DNA of 64,000 nucleotides. Origin: Anopheles merus. Taxonomy: Eukaryota > Arthropoda > Insecta > Diptera > Culicidae. The DNA lies in NCBI RefSeq assembly GCF_017562075.2, contig NC_054082.1:11565050-11629049 (forward strand). The letters are read 5' to 3'. Positions within the stretch are counted from its first letter, which is position 1. The number at the start of each line of letters is the position of its first letter. Below, one piece after another: positions 53,613 to 64,000 of the stretch. A program made the position numbers and the translations under genes. The notes under the pieces are model-generated. The model had not been told where the DNA came from, made no database searches, and saw only the letters and a program-made list of their open reading frames with translations.

Positions 53613-56600
53613 GTTAAGGTTTACCAATTAAATTCGTTGATCGTTTACCGTTCGTTTATGGTAATTAAAAAGCGTATCTGATTCAGACAATTTATTGTGA
53701 ACAGCCGTTTCGTGGGGATTGAGCCCCAGTACAATTTATGATAAAATCAAAACGGAAAACGGCATAGTCGATTGGGACGAGATGTGAAATTTAATATGCT
53801 GGTTCGAAGCATGTCGACGATGGAGACAGTGATTATTGGATTTGGAGAAATAAAAAAAAAATGATGGCATGAAAGTTTAAATTTCATTTTACGCCATTTA
53901 ACAGTAGTCACCTCAATCTTCTAACAGACAGCCCGCACCCAAAATCGTACCCGTGAGCCGTAATCAATGACAATAACTGTCAAAAGTCGGTTCGAAAATG
54001 CTACGTTCGTGCGGTACCATCATCTTTATCAGCGCTACAGCATTCGTTTCGGTTGTCACTCTTGCGTTCAATTAAGTCAGGCAGTGCTGCGCTGTGGCCG
54101 TTCATCCTATCGCCCAATTCTAACTCGATCAAAAGTTATGATTTGAAGGAATGCGTTCGGTCAATGCTGGGGCAATCAAATTTTTCGTTACGAATTTATA
54201 ATAACAACAGTTTAGTCACGGCTGCTGGAATGCAATGCCACCGACAGTGCACGGCCAAACCCCCAGCGCGATAGGGGAAGCGCACATGATTGAATTGAAT
54301 TAGTAATGGTTCGTGTGCGCAGTTCTGATGGCTTTCATGCATTTAGAATTGTCCAACGAATGGAGCTGGAACCTGAAGCGGGGAACGAATGAATGGATGT
54401 ATTTTAACAGCAAAATAAATGCAATTTCAAACCATGCTGCCCGAGGGAGCGCAGACCGTGTCCCAACTGCTGTGTGATTAATGTTGACTTAAAACACAAT
54501 AACAATAGGGCTGGACGGCTGATAGTGGCTGCATTTGGATGGTTTGATGTATGTTAAATGTTGTATGCAATCGAGAGACAATGGATCGATTACAAAAGCT
54601 GTCGTGAAGGTGTGATTTATGTATGTTAGGAAATAAGCACGATCACAGCAAATAGCGACCAATAGCGACTACACAATATTCTAAAAATATAAATAAATTG
54701 TAAAGTATTTAGTGCAAAGAATGCCTTTATAAAACATGAAAATCTGCGAATTCTCAGGGAGCTGTGCAAGAAGTTAGGTCTAATATCCAGAAGCTGGTTG
54801 GATGGTCGGATGTATAGGAAAAAAAGAAAAGAAATCAAATCACAAAATAAAATACGCAAAGGGGGATTAACATGGGGCGACAGCGATTCTCCCCACAACA
54901 AAAAGGGCAATAAAACGAAGAAAAACCAACAATACGATAGGATAAATCCATCATCGTACAACAAACGATACCGAACGTAGAGGAGCTTGTGTGCGTCTCC
55001 ATCGCAAATAGACGGACACGGAAAAAAAACATCAAACCCACAGCGACGAGAGTGTGGGAGTAATGAAATAAATTTCCGCTATCGAGATCTTGTTCGGTGT
55101 CCTGGATGAAACGAACAGAAGAGACGAGGAAAAGTTAAACCGCAAACATCAAAAAACCGCTCCGAAGCATCCCGATAGAATCTGTGGCATGGGATTTTGC
55201 GGCACAACACTGACGACAAATCAACCACGGTTGTCGGAGAACAATACCCGGTGGAGACGGAAAATCACCTTTCTCCCAACGGTGGGAAGCATTCCGAAAG
55301 AGAGGAAGGCATATCGGCTGACAACCCTTTCTGAGCGTGATCGGTTCGTTGGCGTGTAAACATGCTCGGAAGCTGGGTTGGCTCCGCTAGAACGTTGATG
55401 CCAGCCGCAAACTGTGACACCCAACACCAGCACTCGGCGTTTCACTGCACAAGCTCGTCAACAATCGCTTGACATTGTGGTCGCGCTTTCGGAATTTTTG
55501 TACTCGTCTTTCTTTTGGAAAATCGCTTCGTCATCACGCTTCACAATGTCATCGATTCAATGTTGGATGTTATATCGCTTCCATACTGCGGAACAGAAGC
55601 TAATGCTTTTTCTCTTAAATTTGCTCTAGCGGGACCTATACGCAGCGCATCATCAATTGGGGGATTACGAAGCGTAAACCTAATATGTTTTGGAGCGCCA
55701 CCGATGCGGCTTAACGATGTGACGATGACAATTATCTGTTTGTCTTTTCTGTTGGTTTATTCTTATATTTAGTCTTTTCGTTTTGTATTTCGATGCATCG
55801 TATGAGAACAAATGTTTAATTCTGTTTAATGTTTCTACTGTTTGCCTTATAAGCTGCTGCTTTTATATTCGTGGTATGCATCAACCCTCAAGGTAAGCAA
55901 ACTTGACGAAACGACACTCACATGTTTTATTCAAACCATATCCTTTTTCATTGAAATTTTAAAGAATATTGTATGGTTGGATCGTGAGCCAGAAATAATT
56001 TCGTATCGGAGGAGAAAACCCGAATTAAGAAACCAATTAAGTAGGTCGAACAGTTTTACAATCAGTAAACTTTAATACTTGATAGAAATTTAACTCTGCA
56101 CTATATGATATTTGTTTGCCAAACAAAAAAGTACACACCACATTACAATGCAAATCGTTTAAATGCACAATCGTCTGCACTAATGTACAAAAGTACAAAT
56201 GTACTAACTCGAATGAACATCAATTTCACTAGCTTGAACATCATTCACTTTCGCTTGGAAGTTGATATTAAAAGCAGCACACACAACTCACAAAGTACGG
56301 CTAGCAGAACGGCAATACGTAAGATGGGGTAGAAGAATAAAAAACAGTGAATGAAAAAAACCCACCATATGCCTCATCGTGTTCAGTAACCTGAATCAAA
56401 ATGGTCCCTAGCAAGGGACGGCACGTGACGACTACGTCCGTTTGCTACTACCTGTCGCTGGCAGAAGTCATCAGTGTCCTCGTACGCGTGTTTGCCTTTA
56501 TAAATATTTATGATAAATGAAATGTGTAGCAGCAAATGTTCCATTTGCTACCCTACCTAGTCGGAACAGAAGCTTGCACAGTGGCAAATTACTTCCGCAT

Positions 56601-58065
56601 TCGCAACGGAACTGTTGCGCCGGTAGAAAGGACGAGAATCGTTGCACGGGCATGTTCGGATATTGGAACACATGTTGGAAGCATACATTTTGCTCTACCT
56701 GTTTTTCCTTAGTAGAGCCAGTGGAAATCAATTGGAACTAGTCAGACTAAGAGACTATAGAATTTTGGGTGCCAAGTATCGGAGCTTTGAAGCTCTTTGG
56801 ACAGTTATTGCCGTACGGATACGGATTTTTTCGCTTTGCATAGATGAACCAGCATATGCTGGAACATGAACAGTCTTATACAACGGGACTATCGTTTGTT
56901 TTATGCATATATTTCGTCACCCCAAGTCAGTTCTATGAAAGAAAGAGATAGCAAGTGTTAACGCTTGGTGTCATGAAAAACATATTACGCGTCACATTTC
57001 ATCAGTTCATAGCACTCGGTTTAGATTGTAGCTTTTGTTTTCCCTAAGTAAATGTCGTGATTCTGCTGAAACTACACTGTCCAAACGAAATTAGTTTCCG
57101 CGCATTTATAGACTATCTACTCTATAACCTATTAAAAAGCAGAGGTTAGTTTATCGAAAAAAGAATCGTTAGTAAACTAAATAAAAAATTATTTTATAGT
57201 ATTGCAGACGAGTAAAATTTCTATCAATTCATTTTTCCATTAGTCCACGGTAATGTCAATTTAAACTTGGATGTCCAAAAGCAGCAACCATTAAATACAA
57301 GAGCATAATGAGTAATTTAACAATTCGTCTATTCAAAGAGAAAATAAAAGAAACTAACAAACTCAGCAGGGAAATAGAATTGAAATTTACGAACGATTGT
57401 AAGCGATAAATCCTCAGTACTCTCCCAAACTTTTCATCCTGAACAGACCATTTTCTATGAAAATCTCATGAAATGATGATGCTCTCATGAAACTGAGAAA
57501 AAACGGAAAATAGCACAAACAACTAAACAAAAGAAAGCAATTTGATATTATGGTATGAAATTGTCATTTGATCAATTTCCAAAAGCTTTCTGGGGTCCAG
57601 TGATTTATTAAACAACGGTTTTAGTCGGGATACTGTAGTAGTGAGTTTGACCATAACATTTTATTATACCCTTTCCAGAAAACCTTTCGACACATTGGTA
57701 ACACAATTAGAGACTTATTGCACATATCCTGCACATATACATCAGCAGTAAAATTATCATTGACATTCGGTGCATGTCGTCCAACCTTAAGGTGAAACTC
57801 GGTCCTACACGATGAGAGTGTCTCAGATGATTTGGACCACACATAGGCCGTAGTTTTAAATTACTGACCCAAACTGCAAGGAAGGGCTGGCAACACACAT
57901 CTGAAAGCTTCCGGGAAAAGTTTGCACCAAATTGCTTTATAATCATTAGCTTTCCTGACATTGACGTCACATTGGGCGCCCCTGTTGTGGTTTCCAACGC
58001 ATCCACATAAAAGGAATAGCATTTTAACATCCTGTCTTGGACGATCGAAAGGAGTGATGGTTGAC

Positions 58066-58143
58066 GGGAAAGGTGTGATTGAAGTTGTGGCTGGCAAATT
58101 ATTATATCATTTGCCAGCCACTGCTACTGCTGCGTTCTTTCCC
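58066..58143 (+). ncRNA. Pre-miRNA-sized hairpin, unassigned
   Basis: gtggctggcaaat at 58087-58099 pairs perfectly with atttgccagccac at 58109-58121 (13 bp) around a 9-base loop. Outward pairing continues with several G-U wobbles and four mismatches. It closes with a further 7-bp helix, ggga-aag against ctt-tccc, after a one-base bulge, for a total of about 78 nt. The wobbles pair only in a plus-strand RNA, which is antisense to the slit-like gene. I do not recognise either arm as a known microRNA. The inner stem is the firm observation; a processed RNA is speculative, and a palindromic transposon scar is an alternative. Confidence 0.3.
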
Positions 58144-59324
58144 CCCGAGACAAGAGATCGTTCTTTTGAAGTGGTAGATGATGCTGTTACCGCTGAGCCG
58201 TAAAAAGTGCTTTGATTTTGGCGAAAGAATGTCGTTAGCCTCAGCTGCCCTACCAGTTGCCCATGGAACGAAACCGAAATTCAAGCAACGATCTGCAAAC
58301 GATGGCAGGAAGCAGAACTAATTAGACTTTTAATATTTTCGACAACTCCGGAGAATAATTTGCATTTGATGGAAATCTCGCAAACCAAATATCCGTCGTC
58401 TACCCGATGTCGATCAGGAAGAGTTGCTTGCAGTGTTTCTGGGGCGTCAGACTGTCTACCGGAACACCAATGGGGAGGTATTGTTATTCCGAGTTCGAGC
58501 TTACTCTCCCAACTTTAGGTTAGTCCTCCACAGTCAGTGCAAAGCCAGGACCGGTTGAAGCTCAGACTCTATCGGAAATGACAGCAAAATTGATAAACTT
58601 TGTCGATGGTTTTGAATTAAAAACTTTTACTTTGCTTCCTGGTGAGTTGTTTCCTCGGCGAAGTAGTATCGGTGGGTGTGTCTGCGTGAACATGTTTGCA
58701 GGTCAAAACGCTCAGTGGAGCTAAAAAGCAGCAAAATTGATTTTCTCACTTCCTGAAAAACCATTACGAAAGGAAGGTTGTTGAACATGCCTGGGCTGAT
58801 GATGATGATGTGCCAATGCTGCAAAAGGCGCTCAATATCACACGTTGTTTCCTCTTCAGAAGGATCAGAAAACAACCGAACACAATGGCACGAATTGGTT
58901 TGACCTCATTATAATTCACGGTTGCGGAACCTTTTTGACCTCGATCAGCACGTATGTGTGTGGTAAAATAAACGAGAAAAGTATGCAAATCACCGAAAAG
59001 AGCTCGTATGTATAGATAGAGAATTGAGCATTTTTAGATAACAGTCGTCAAAACATACTGACCGAAATTCGATAAAATGATACAGGAAAAACGGAAAGTA
59101 ACATAGGAGGGAGGAAACATAAACAGCTTCATTCCTTCTGACCCAAAAAAAAAAACATGACAGATTGCAACAATCCTACTTTGAAGGTTCATTCAAAACA
59201 AAGCTGAATTGCTAAATGAGAACAATTGTGTACATTACATCTTCACAAATACACGACATGTCAATCCAAAACATCTTGATTTTAATTTCTTTTAATGTCG
59301 TTTTTTCATTCCTTGTAATATTTT

Positions 59325-59418
59325 TCTTACATCCTTATCAAGTTTGTCAGAAGTTTACGAAGAATTCTGAAGGGACTTACCTGAAAAAAAAGAAAAAAAG
59401 TGAAAAGAAATAAGTTAG
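59325..59418 (-). other. sli: Candidate recursive-splicing ratchet point 3
   Basis: Minus strand: CTAAC at 59418-59414 matches the branch-site consensus. It leads into a pyrimidine tract with a single purine in the last 28 bases, ending TTTTTTTTCAG and abutting GTAAGTCC. The junction is between 59381 and 59380. A downstream donor GTAAGA at 59330-59325 would define a cryptic 50-base exon (59331-59380). As the first ratchet point met in the window it would join to the upstream exon, which is not visible here. Sequence evidence is strong; splicing use is inferred. Confidence 0.76.
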
Positions 59419-62400
59419 AATTATTTTAACACAATCCAAACAATTTAATTTAAATTTTTTTCGAAAGATTTTATAAGATGAGTTTGAGAATTCGAGCTTC
59501 GGGAAGAATGACATCCTAGGTTTCTCTACATACATTTTTATCTCAAATCCCCTGGCTTGTCGTAGGATAATTCAAAATGAACTTTCATCCGTATGGAGTT
59601 GCATTCGAGTATCGTTTCAGTTGTATAACAGTAGCAAACAAATAGGCAGTGTGTATCGTAAGCATTAAAACATGCTGACATCTACTGCTACCATGCACGG
59701 TGCAATATGCAGTCATGAATAGACAAATGATTGAGTTTTTTGCTACCGATAGTGCATGTTTGCTAATGCATGTGATAGAATCTAGAAAAAAGTGTATCCA
59801 GATCGTTTAACAACATGCCCGAACGACCGTCCAGTTGGACCCGTTGGACAGCTGCACATCGTTAGAGACGCAATTAGGTGGACGGTTGAACTATTTATCA
59901 CCTCGCGTTATGCAGTGATGTCATGTTCGATCTAAACTGTTTGAAGTACTCAGTCGGCTTGCTACACTAGCAACCAGTGACGGAGGGAATTGAAGTTCAT
60001 TGACAAACGGGTTGAAGTGACCATCTTTCACGCCAAACCAACTCGACTTGGCCTGTCACGGCTCGCTGTATGTTTCGATCAATGACAAATGATGGCTGTC
60101 GCCGGTTCATGGTGAGGTGACGTACTTTCAGATTCGGCCCGACCGGTTCGTTTCGATGAAACTATGTGGTCTTTTCGTCTCCTCTGCATTGCAAAAGAAA
60201 CCAAACGAACAACCTTGAAGGTAGATATTGAACATCGTAATTACGCAACCAAACACTTGGCACATGAGGGTTGAAATGCTTTGCACCTATCGTGTTCCTA
60301 TAACTGCTTGGTTCTCTACCGGCGACTGAAATCTCGGAGTCTACGGCGAACGGACGAACGGAGAAGGTATCGACTTGCTACATTCTTCGCTTAATTCTGC
60401 ATTCCTGTGGACTCTGCCTGCCCATAGCAATTATAAAAACAATTTCTCGACTGGTCTTTTCGGTCGTTCCCTTGTGGTCAGCGGTTGTGTCGATAATTAA
60501 GCTACACATCGGCTACGATGACTCGGCAATGGCTATCGTTGCTAAAATCAAGGATAGAAGAGATGATGGGAACGGCAAACCTGGCCTGTGTCTCCTTTGT
60601 ACCGTGATGCAGATTGGAATGGTTCTTTGGTGGCACACCTACAATTGTTGTTGGAGAACGTGCAATCAGCACCGAGGCGTATTTTGTGAACGAGCGCACC
60701 CACGCCACGTCACGTTCATGCTGGATTGCAATTAAATGCAATATGTACCCTATACCATTTTGTCTCGTTGTGGATAACGGAGTTTATTCGGAAACAAAAA
60801 TGCTGATAGCTCTAGTGGCAAGATTCATACCAATGGCTCCTAAAGCAAATTAAACAAGCAACACAATATACGTTTAACATGTCTATACACCCACAATTAC
60901 CGAACTTACTCAAAATGGTGGGACAAATAATTCTTCGCTGAAGTCTTCGTGCCATTCTTCAAACAACTGACATAGAACAGATCAAACAACAAACACTTCA
61001 ACATCATTAGCTCTCCTAAGTCTTCATTCAGATCTTCCAGTCTTCTTCAATGTGAACGAAAAAGTTGTAATGAAGCTGAACCATTGAACCACGCCAATGA
61101 CAACTTTTGCAAATACGATTCCAATCAATCTACTCTACTTCGAATCAATACTCTTCCTTGGAGCTTTCTTCGGTGAAAGTTTCCCCCAGAGACTCTCCTA
61201 TTCCTCAAACAAGCTCCCGAAACAACAAACAGAAGCAGATAAACACACAAAAACAACAACACTGGACGGATTTTCTCGCCGTCCTCCTGAGTGGCACGTA
61301 CGGAATCCGTTTAATGGACGCTGTGAAGGAACGATAATGATGCTGATTATCTTTTACCAAGCACTGACATGTGGGAAGTTGGTGGAGCCTTGCAGTCTTG
61401 CGACGTGCGATGATCAGATATGCTGCAACACAAGATGGAGCACCAGTTTTGGAATTATTTGTTTACAAGCATGACTTTCGGAATTAAGCTCTCGTTCTTT
61501 TCATCGTTTCGGTTTGTTAGGAGCAATGTTTTTGATCACAAAGCCTTCACATAAAGCTGCTTTTCCACAGAAGTCGAAGAAGGAGAAATAGATTCATTTT
61601 CGATTCCGTGGCTCCGATCGTCATCTCGGTGTAGCCTCAACGGACAAACTCGACAGCCCGTAGCAAATGCAATGAATCGGAAAACGAAACATAAAATCCA
61701 CTGCTACCAGACGTGCCTTAGTATGGGTGTTGGTGGATTAACTATCGTTTGCGTCCACTGAGAGGTTGTGGTAAACGATTGCCTGGGCTAGACAGGGCTA
61801 TTCAAGTCAGCTAGGAGGCTGGCTAGTCGTACCTGTGGTTTCTAGACGAGACGGGTGGGTGCTGCAGTATGCTACACATTTCTCTGGTACTGCATACTGG
61901 ACCATTGAGGTGCGAGAGATGTCGCAGAAATTCCAACGTTTTGACTTCGGACATACCGTCAGAAGTGGTCGCGAAGTTTCAAGCCTAGCATGCCACAATA
62001 CCAACTGCCAGAACCTCTTTTCCAACTAATCGAGCGAACTGTGGAGCTCAAGTCCAGCAATAGCCTCGTAAACGGTCATCAGTTGATGGTTGGCAATGAT
62101 AAATGGATTTCCAACCGCTGCTTCCTACCGTGCGATGTTCCAATATCAAGGCAATCTATGGAACTTCTCATGCTGGTAGGCATAGTGAGTAGGAGGAAGG
62201 TATGATTTTGCCTACGAGATGAGATGGCAGCTTTTATTCGATCTCATTTAAATTGCCCTTTGGTGGGAGCTAGATGTTTGCCGACTAATAGCCCTACAAT
62301 AACAACGAAGAAGGCCATTGCGTCCGGTAGGCTCTTTCAATAATGCCAGCCAAAGGTAAAACCCCGCTTGATCTCATGTGAATGATTCACACCGGACTTG

Positions 62401-64000
62401 ATATGTAGTGTATAATATCAAAAAACAAAAAAAAATCAGAGCAATGGCAAAGAAAACACATGCTTAAAACACAGAAATATGCGTAGTTTCTATACCTTAA
62501 CCATTAAATCTTCGACATGACATAAATTACGGCTTAAAGGACACTAGGTCAGTAGCAAATTTGTGTCAAGTGATTCTATCTCAGGAAAAACATTCGATTC
62601 TACTTGCCTCCAGTGCCCTAAATCCGTACGACACAAAAGGTATCGGCCCAAACACGCAAGATAGCCGGAGGCATTGAACATTATGCCACCCCAATAGAAT
62701 ATGTTGTACAAACGGTATGAGAGGTGTTTTATCCTCCGGCTACACTTTGTAGAACACAGGAATTCGTAAAACTGGAGCATCAGTATCGATCTACCAACTT
62801 TTTTATCAATTTTGTTTTCAAAATCTTTTCGTTACATAGTTCCATTCCTTCGTCCTTTAAGATAAAAGAACATTTTTATCACCCATTGAATGTTTGCAGA
62901 CTCTTCAAGATGCACTCGTCACTTTAAAACTGTTGAAATAAAAAAGTCCGGATAAAGTTACCCCAAGGCGTTGTTGAAATTTTGTTGGTTCGGCGTTGAT
63001 AAGGGATCGTTGGTCCAACCGACCCACAAACCAACCACGACAGCTTAACGGCATCTTTTACTACGGATACCTGTTTCCCCTTGCAAACATTCATACAAAA
63101 GGACGAAAAGTTTTCTACAAGATTTTAGGGATAGAGAATCAAAACTTTTCGTCCACCGTCCACCTCGCGAGCCGAAGAATTCTCACCAACACCAAAAAGT
63201 TCTAGTTTTACTTAAAGTGCGGGCGAAGGTTTGTTGCTCCCAACACAAATACCAACCGAGGCTTGAATATACTGGCGAGATGGGCAAAGATATCCTAGGC
63301 TGGTAGGAACGCTCGGCATGGACTCGTACTAAGGATATACTGGTAGATGAATAATTTGGACAAACCACCACAAACACAACATGAATAGAATGCTGCGCGA
63401 TGATAACGGTAGAAGAAAGCAGGTCAAAAGATGTTTTAATAATGTACCTTTGCACTCAAAGAATTTCAGGTCACGAGAGGAACTATGATTCTGGATACAA
63501 CATTCCTCAAATATTCACCCGCGTACTGACCGGGGTATCAGAAGGTTCCATCCTTCAGAAGGTTCCATGCGATTGGCTTTTCCTTGTCCATGAGCAAATA
63601 AGCAAGAATAAAGCTCTATCAAGTACAGTAACACAGAGTATGCGGAATGCTCCTGCTGTTAGATAAACAGCTAATACTACGGCACAGGTACGTGGTGTTT
63701 ATTTCGTTAAAGTTAGACTTCAAGTAAACTTTTCAGGTAAAGAGGTAGATTCTGTGCTGCATGCAATCAACGTTCTTGCTGCAGTATGGTGTAGCCAGCT
63801 TTCGCCCAATCGGTCCATGGTTCACCAACAGAACAGCAATCTACTTTTTCTAGTCTACCAACGAACGAGCCAATTGAGCAGCGGTTTAGATAGTTCTTTG
63901 TAAGCTGCTTTTTGTAAAGGCAATTAGGATGAGCAATTGACTTGGCTCACCATGGCCACAAAAAGATAGTTCAAAAGCTTTTACAAGCAATACAAAACAT
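59419..64000 (-). other. sli: Giant intron, upstream part (continues beyond 64000)
   Basis: I see no LRR N-terminal-cap exon (cysteine cluster followed by an RGLxxVP-type motif and VERL) on the minus strand, so the intron appears to continue off the window. The plus-strand frame at 61097-61474 has several cysteines but no recognised domain. A 17-base-period tandem duplication lies at 63538-63568. Nothing else stands out. Confidence 0.5.
63538..63568. repeat. Tandem duplication with 17-base period
   Basis: tcagaaggttccat occurs at 63538-63551 and again, identical, at 63555-63568, separated by cct. It is a short slippage duplication. Confidence 0.85.

Larger units (their letters stand above)
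38101..59324 (-). other. sli: Giant intron segment between ratchet points 2 and 3
   Basis: About 21.3 kb between the two junctions. It contains simple repeats (41562-41576, 46997-47012, 52882-52895, 53588-53612) and a 78-nt plus-strand hairpin (58066-58143). Blocks around 52540-53310 and 55090-55440 look more GC-rich and have open frames on both strands, which may reflect constrained regulatory DNA or only base composition. No coding exon, intact transposon or tRNA is recognised. Confidence 0.6.

Noticed and set aside
61097..61474. Cysteine-containing 125-codon plus-strand frame
   Set aside because: Cysteine spacing fits no domain I know, there is no signal peptide, and its strand is opposite to the gene.

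Overview
The window looks like noncoding DNA from a dipteran insect, most likely a mosquito such as Anopheles. It is moderately AT-rich, has no long open frame, holds few recognisable transposons, and carries only two short exons. Both exons are on the minus strand, at 3507-3578 and 818-889. Each is exactly 72 bases long, begins and ends inside a leucine codon, has consensus splice sites, and encodes one 24-residue leucine-rich repeat (LRR). The two repeats read as the first two LRRs of the axon-guidance ligand Slit (fly symbol sli). The species assignment is inference; the Slit call rests on the sequence compared with the fly protein as I remember it.

Layout, following transcription from high to low coordinates. 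From 64000 down to 3579 is a single intron or part of one, at least 60.4 kb. I could not find the exon for the signal peptide and LRR N-terminal cap, so it probably lies beyond 64000. The first LRR exon is at 3507-3578, then a 2.6 kb intron, then the second LRR exon at 818-889, then the start of the next intron, which runs off the window at base 1.

The most notable feature is in the giant intron. Three minus-strand sites have the form of recursive-splicing ratchet points: a branch-site-like motif, a long pyrimidine tract, and YAG fused directly to GTAAG. Their junctions are at 59381/59380, 38070/38069 and 10762/10761. They would divide removal of the intron into steps of about 21.3, 27.3 and 7.2 kb after the first, whose start is outside the window. 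Each is followed within 35-57 bases by a second donor-like sequence, matching the cryptic short exons that help define recursive sites in flies. The octamer CAGGTAAG occurs at exactly these three places on the minus strand (ACAGGTAAG at one, TCAGGTAAG at two), and I found none on the plus strand.

Other content is sparse: a 163-bp hAT-type MITE with an 8-bp target-site duplication (28655-28817), a weaker hAT-like remnant near 20.4-20.6 kb, a degenerate tRNA-like (SINE-like) piece near 24.6 kb, a 78-nt hairpin of pre-miRNA size on the plus strand near 58.1 kb, a few tandem duplications and simple repeats. The longest open frames (141-171 codons) show no recognisable domain and are about what chance would give in this much AT-rich DNA.
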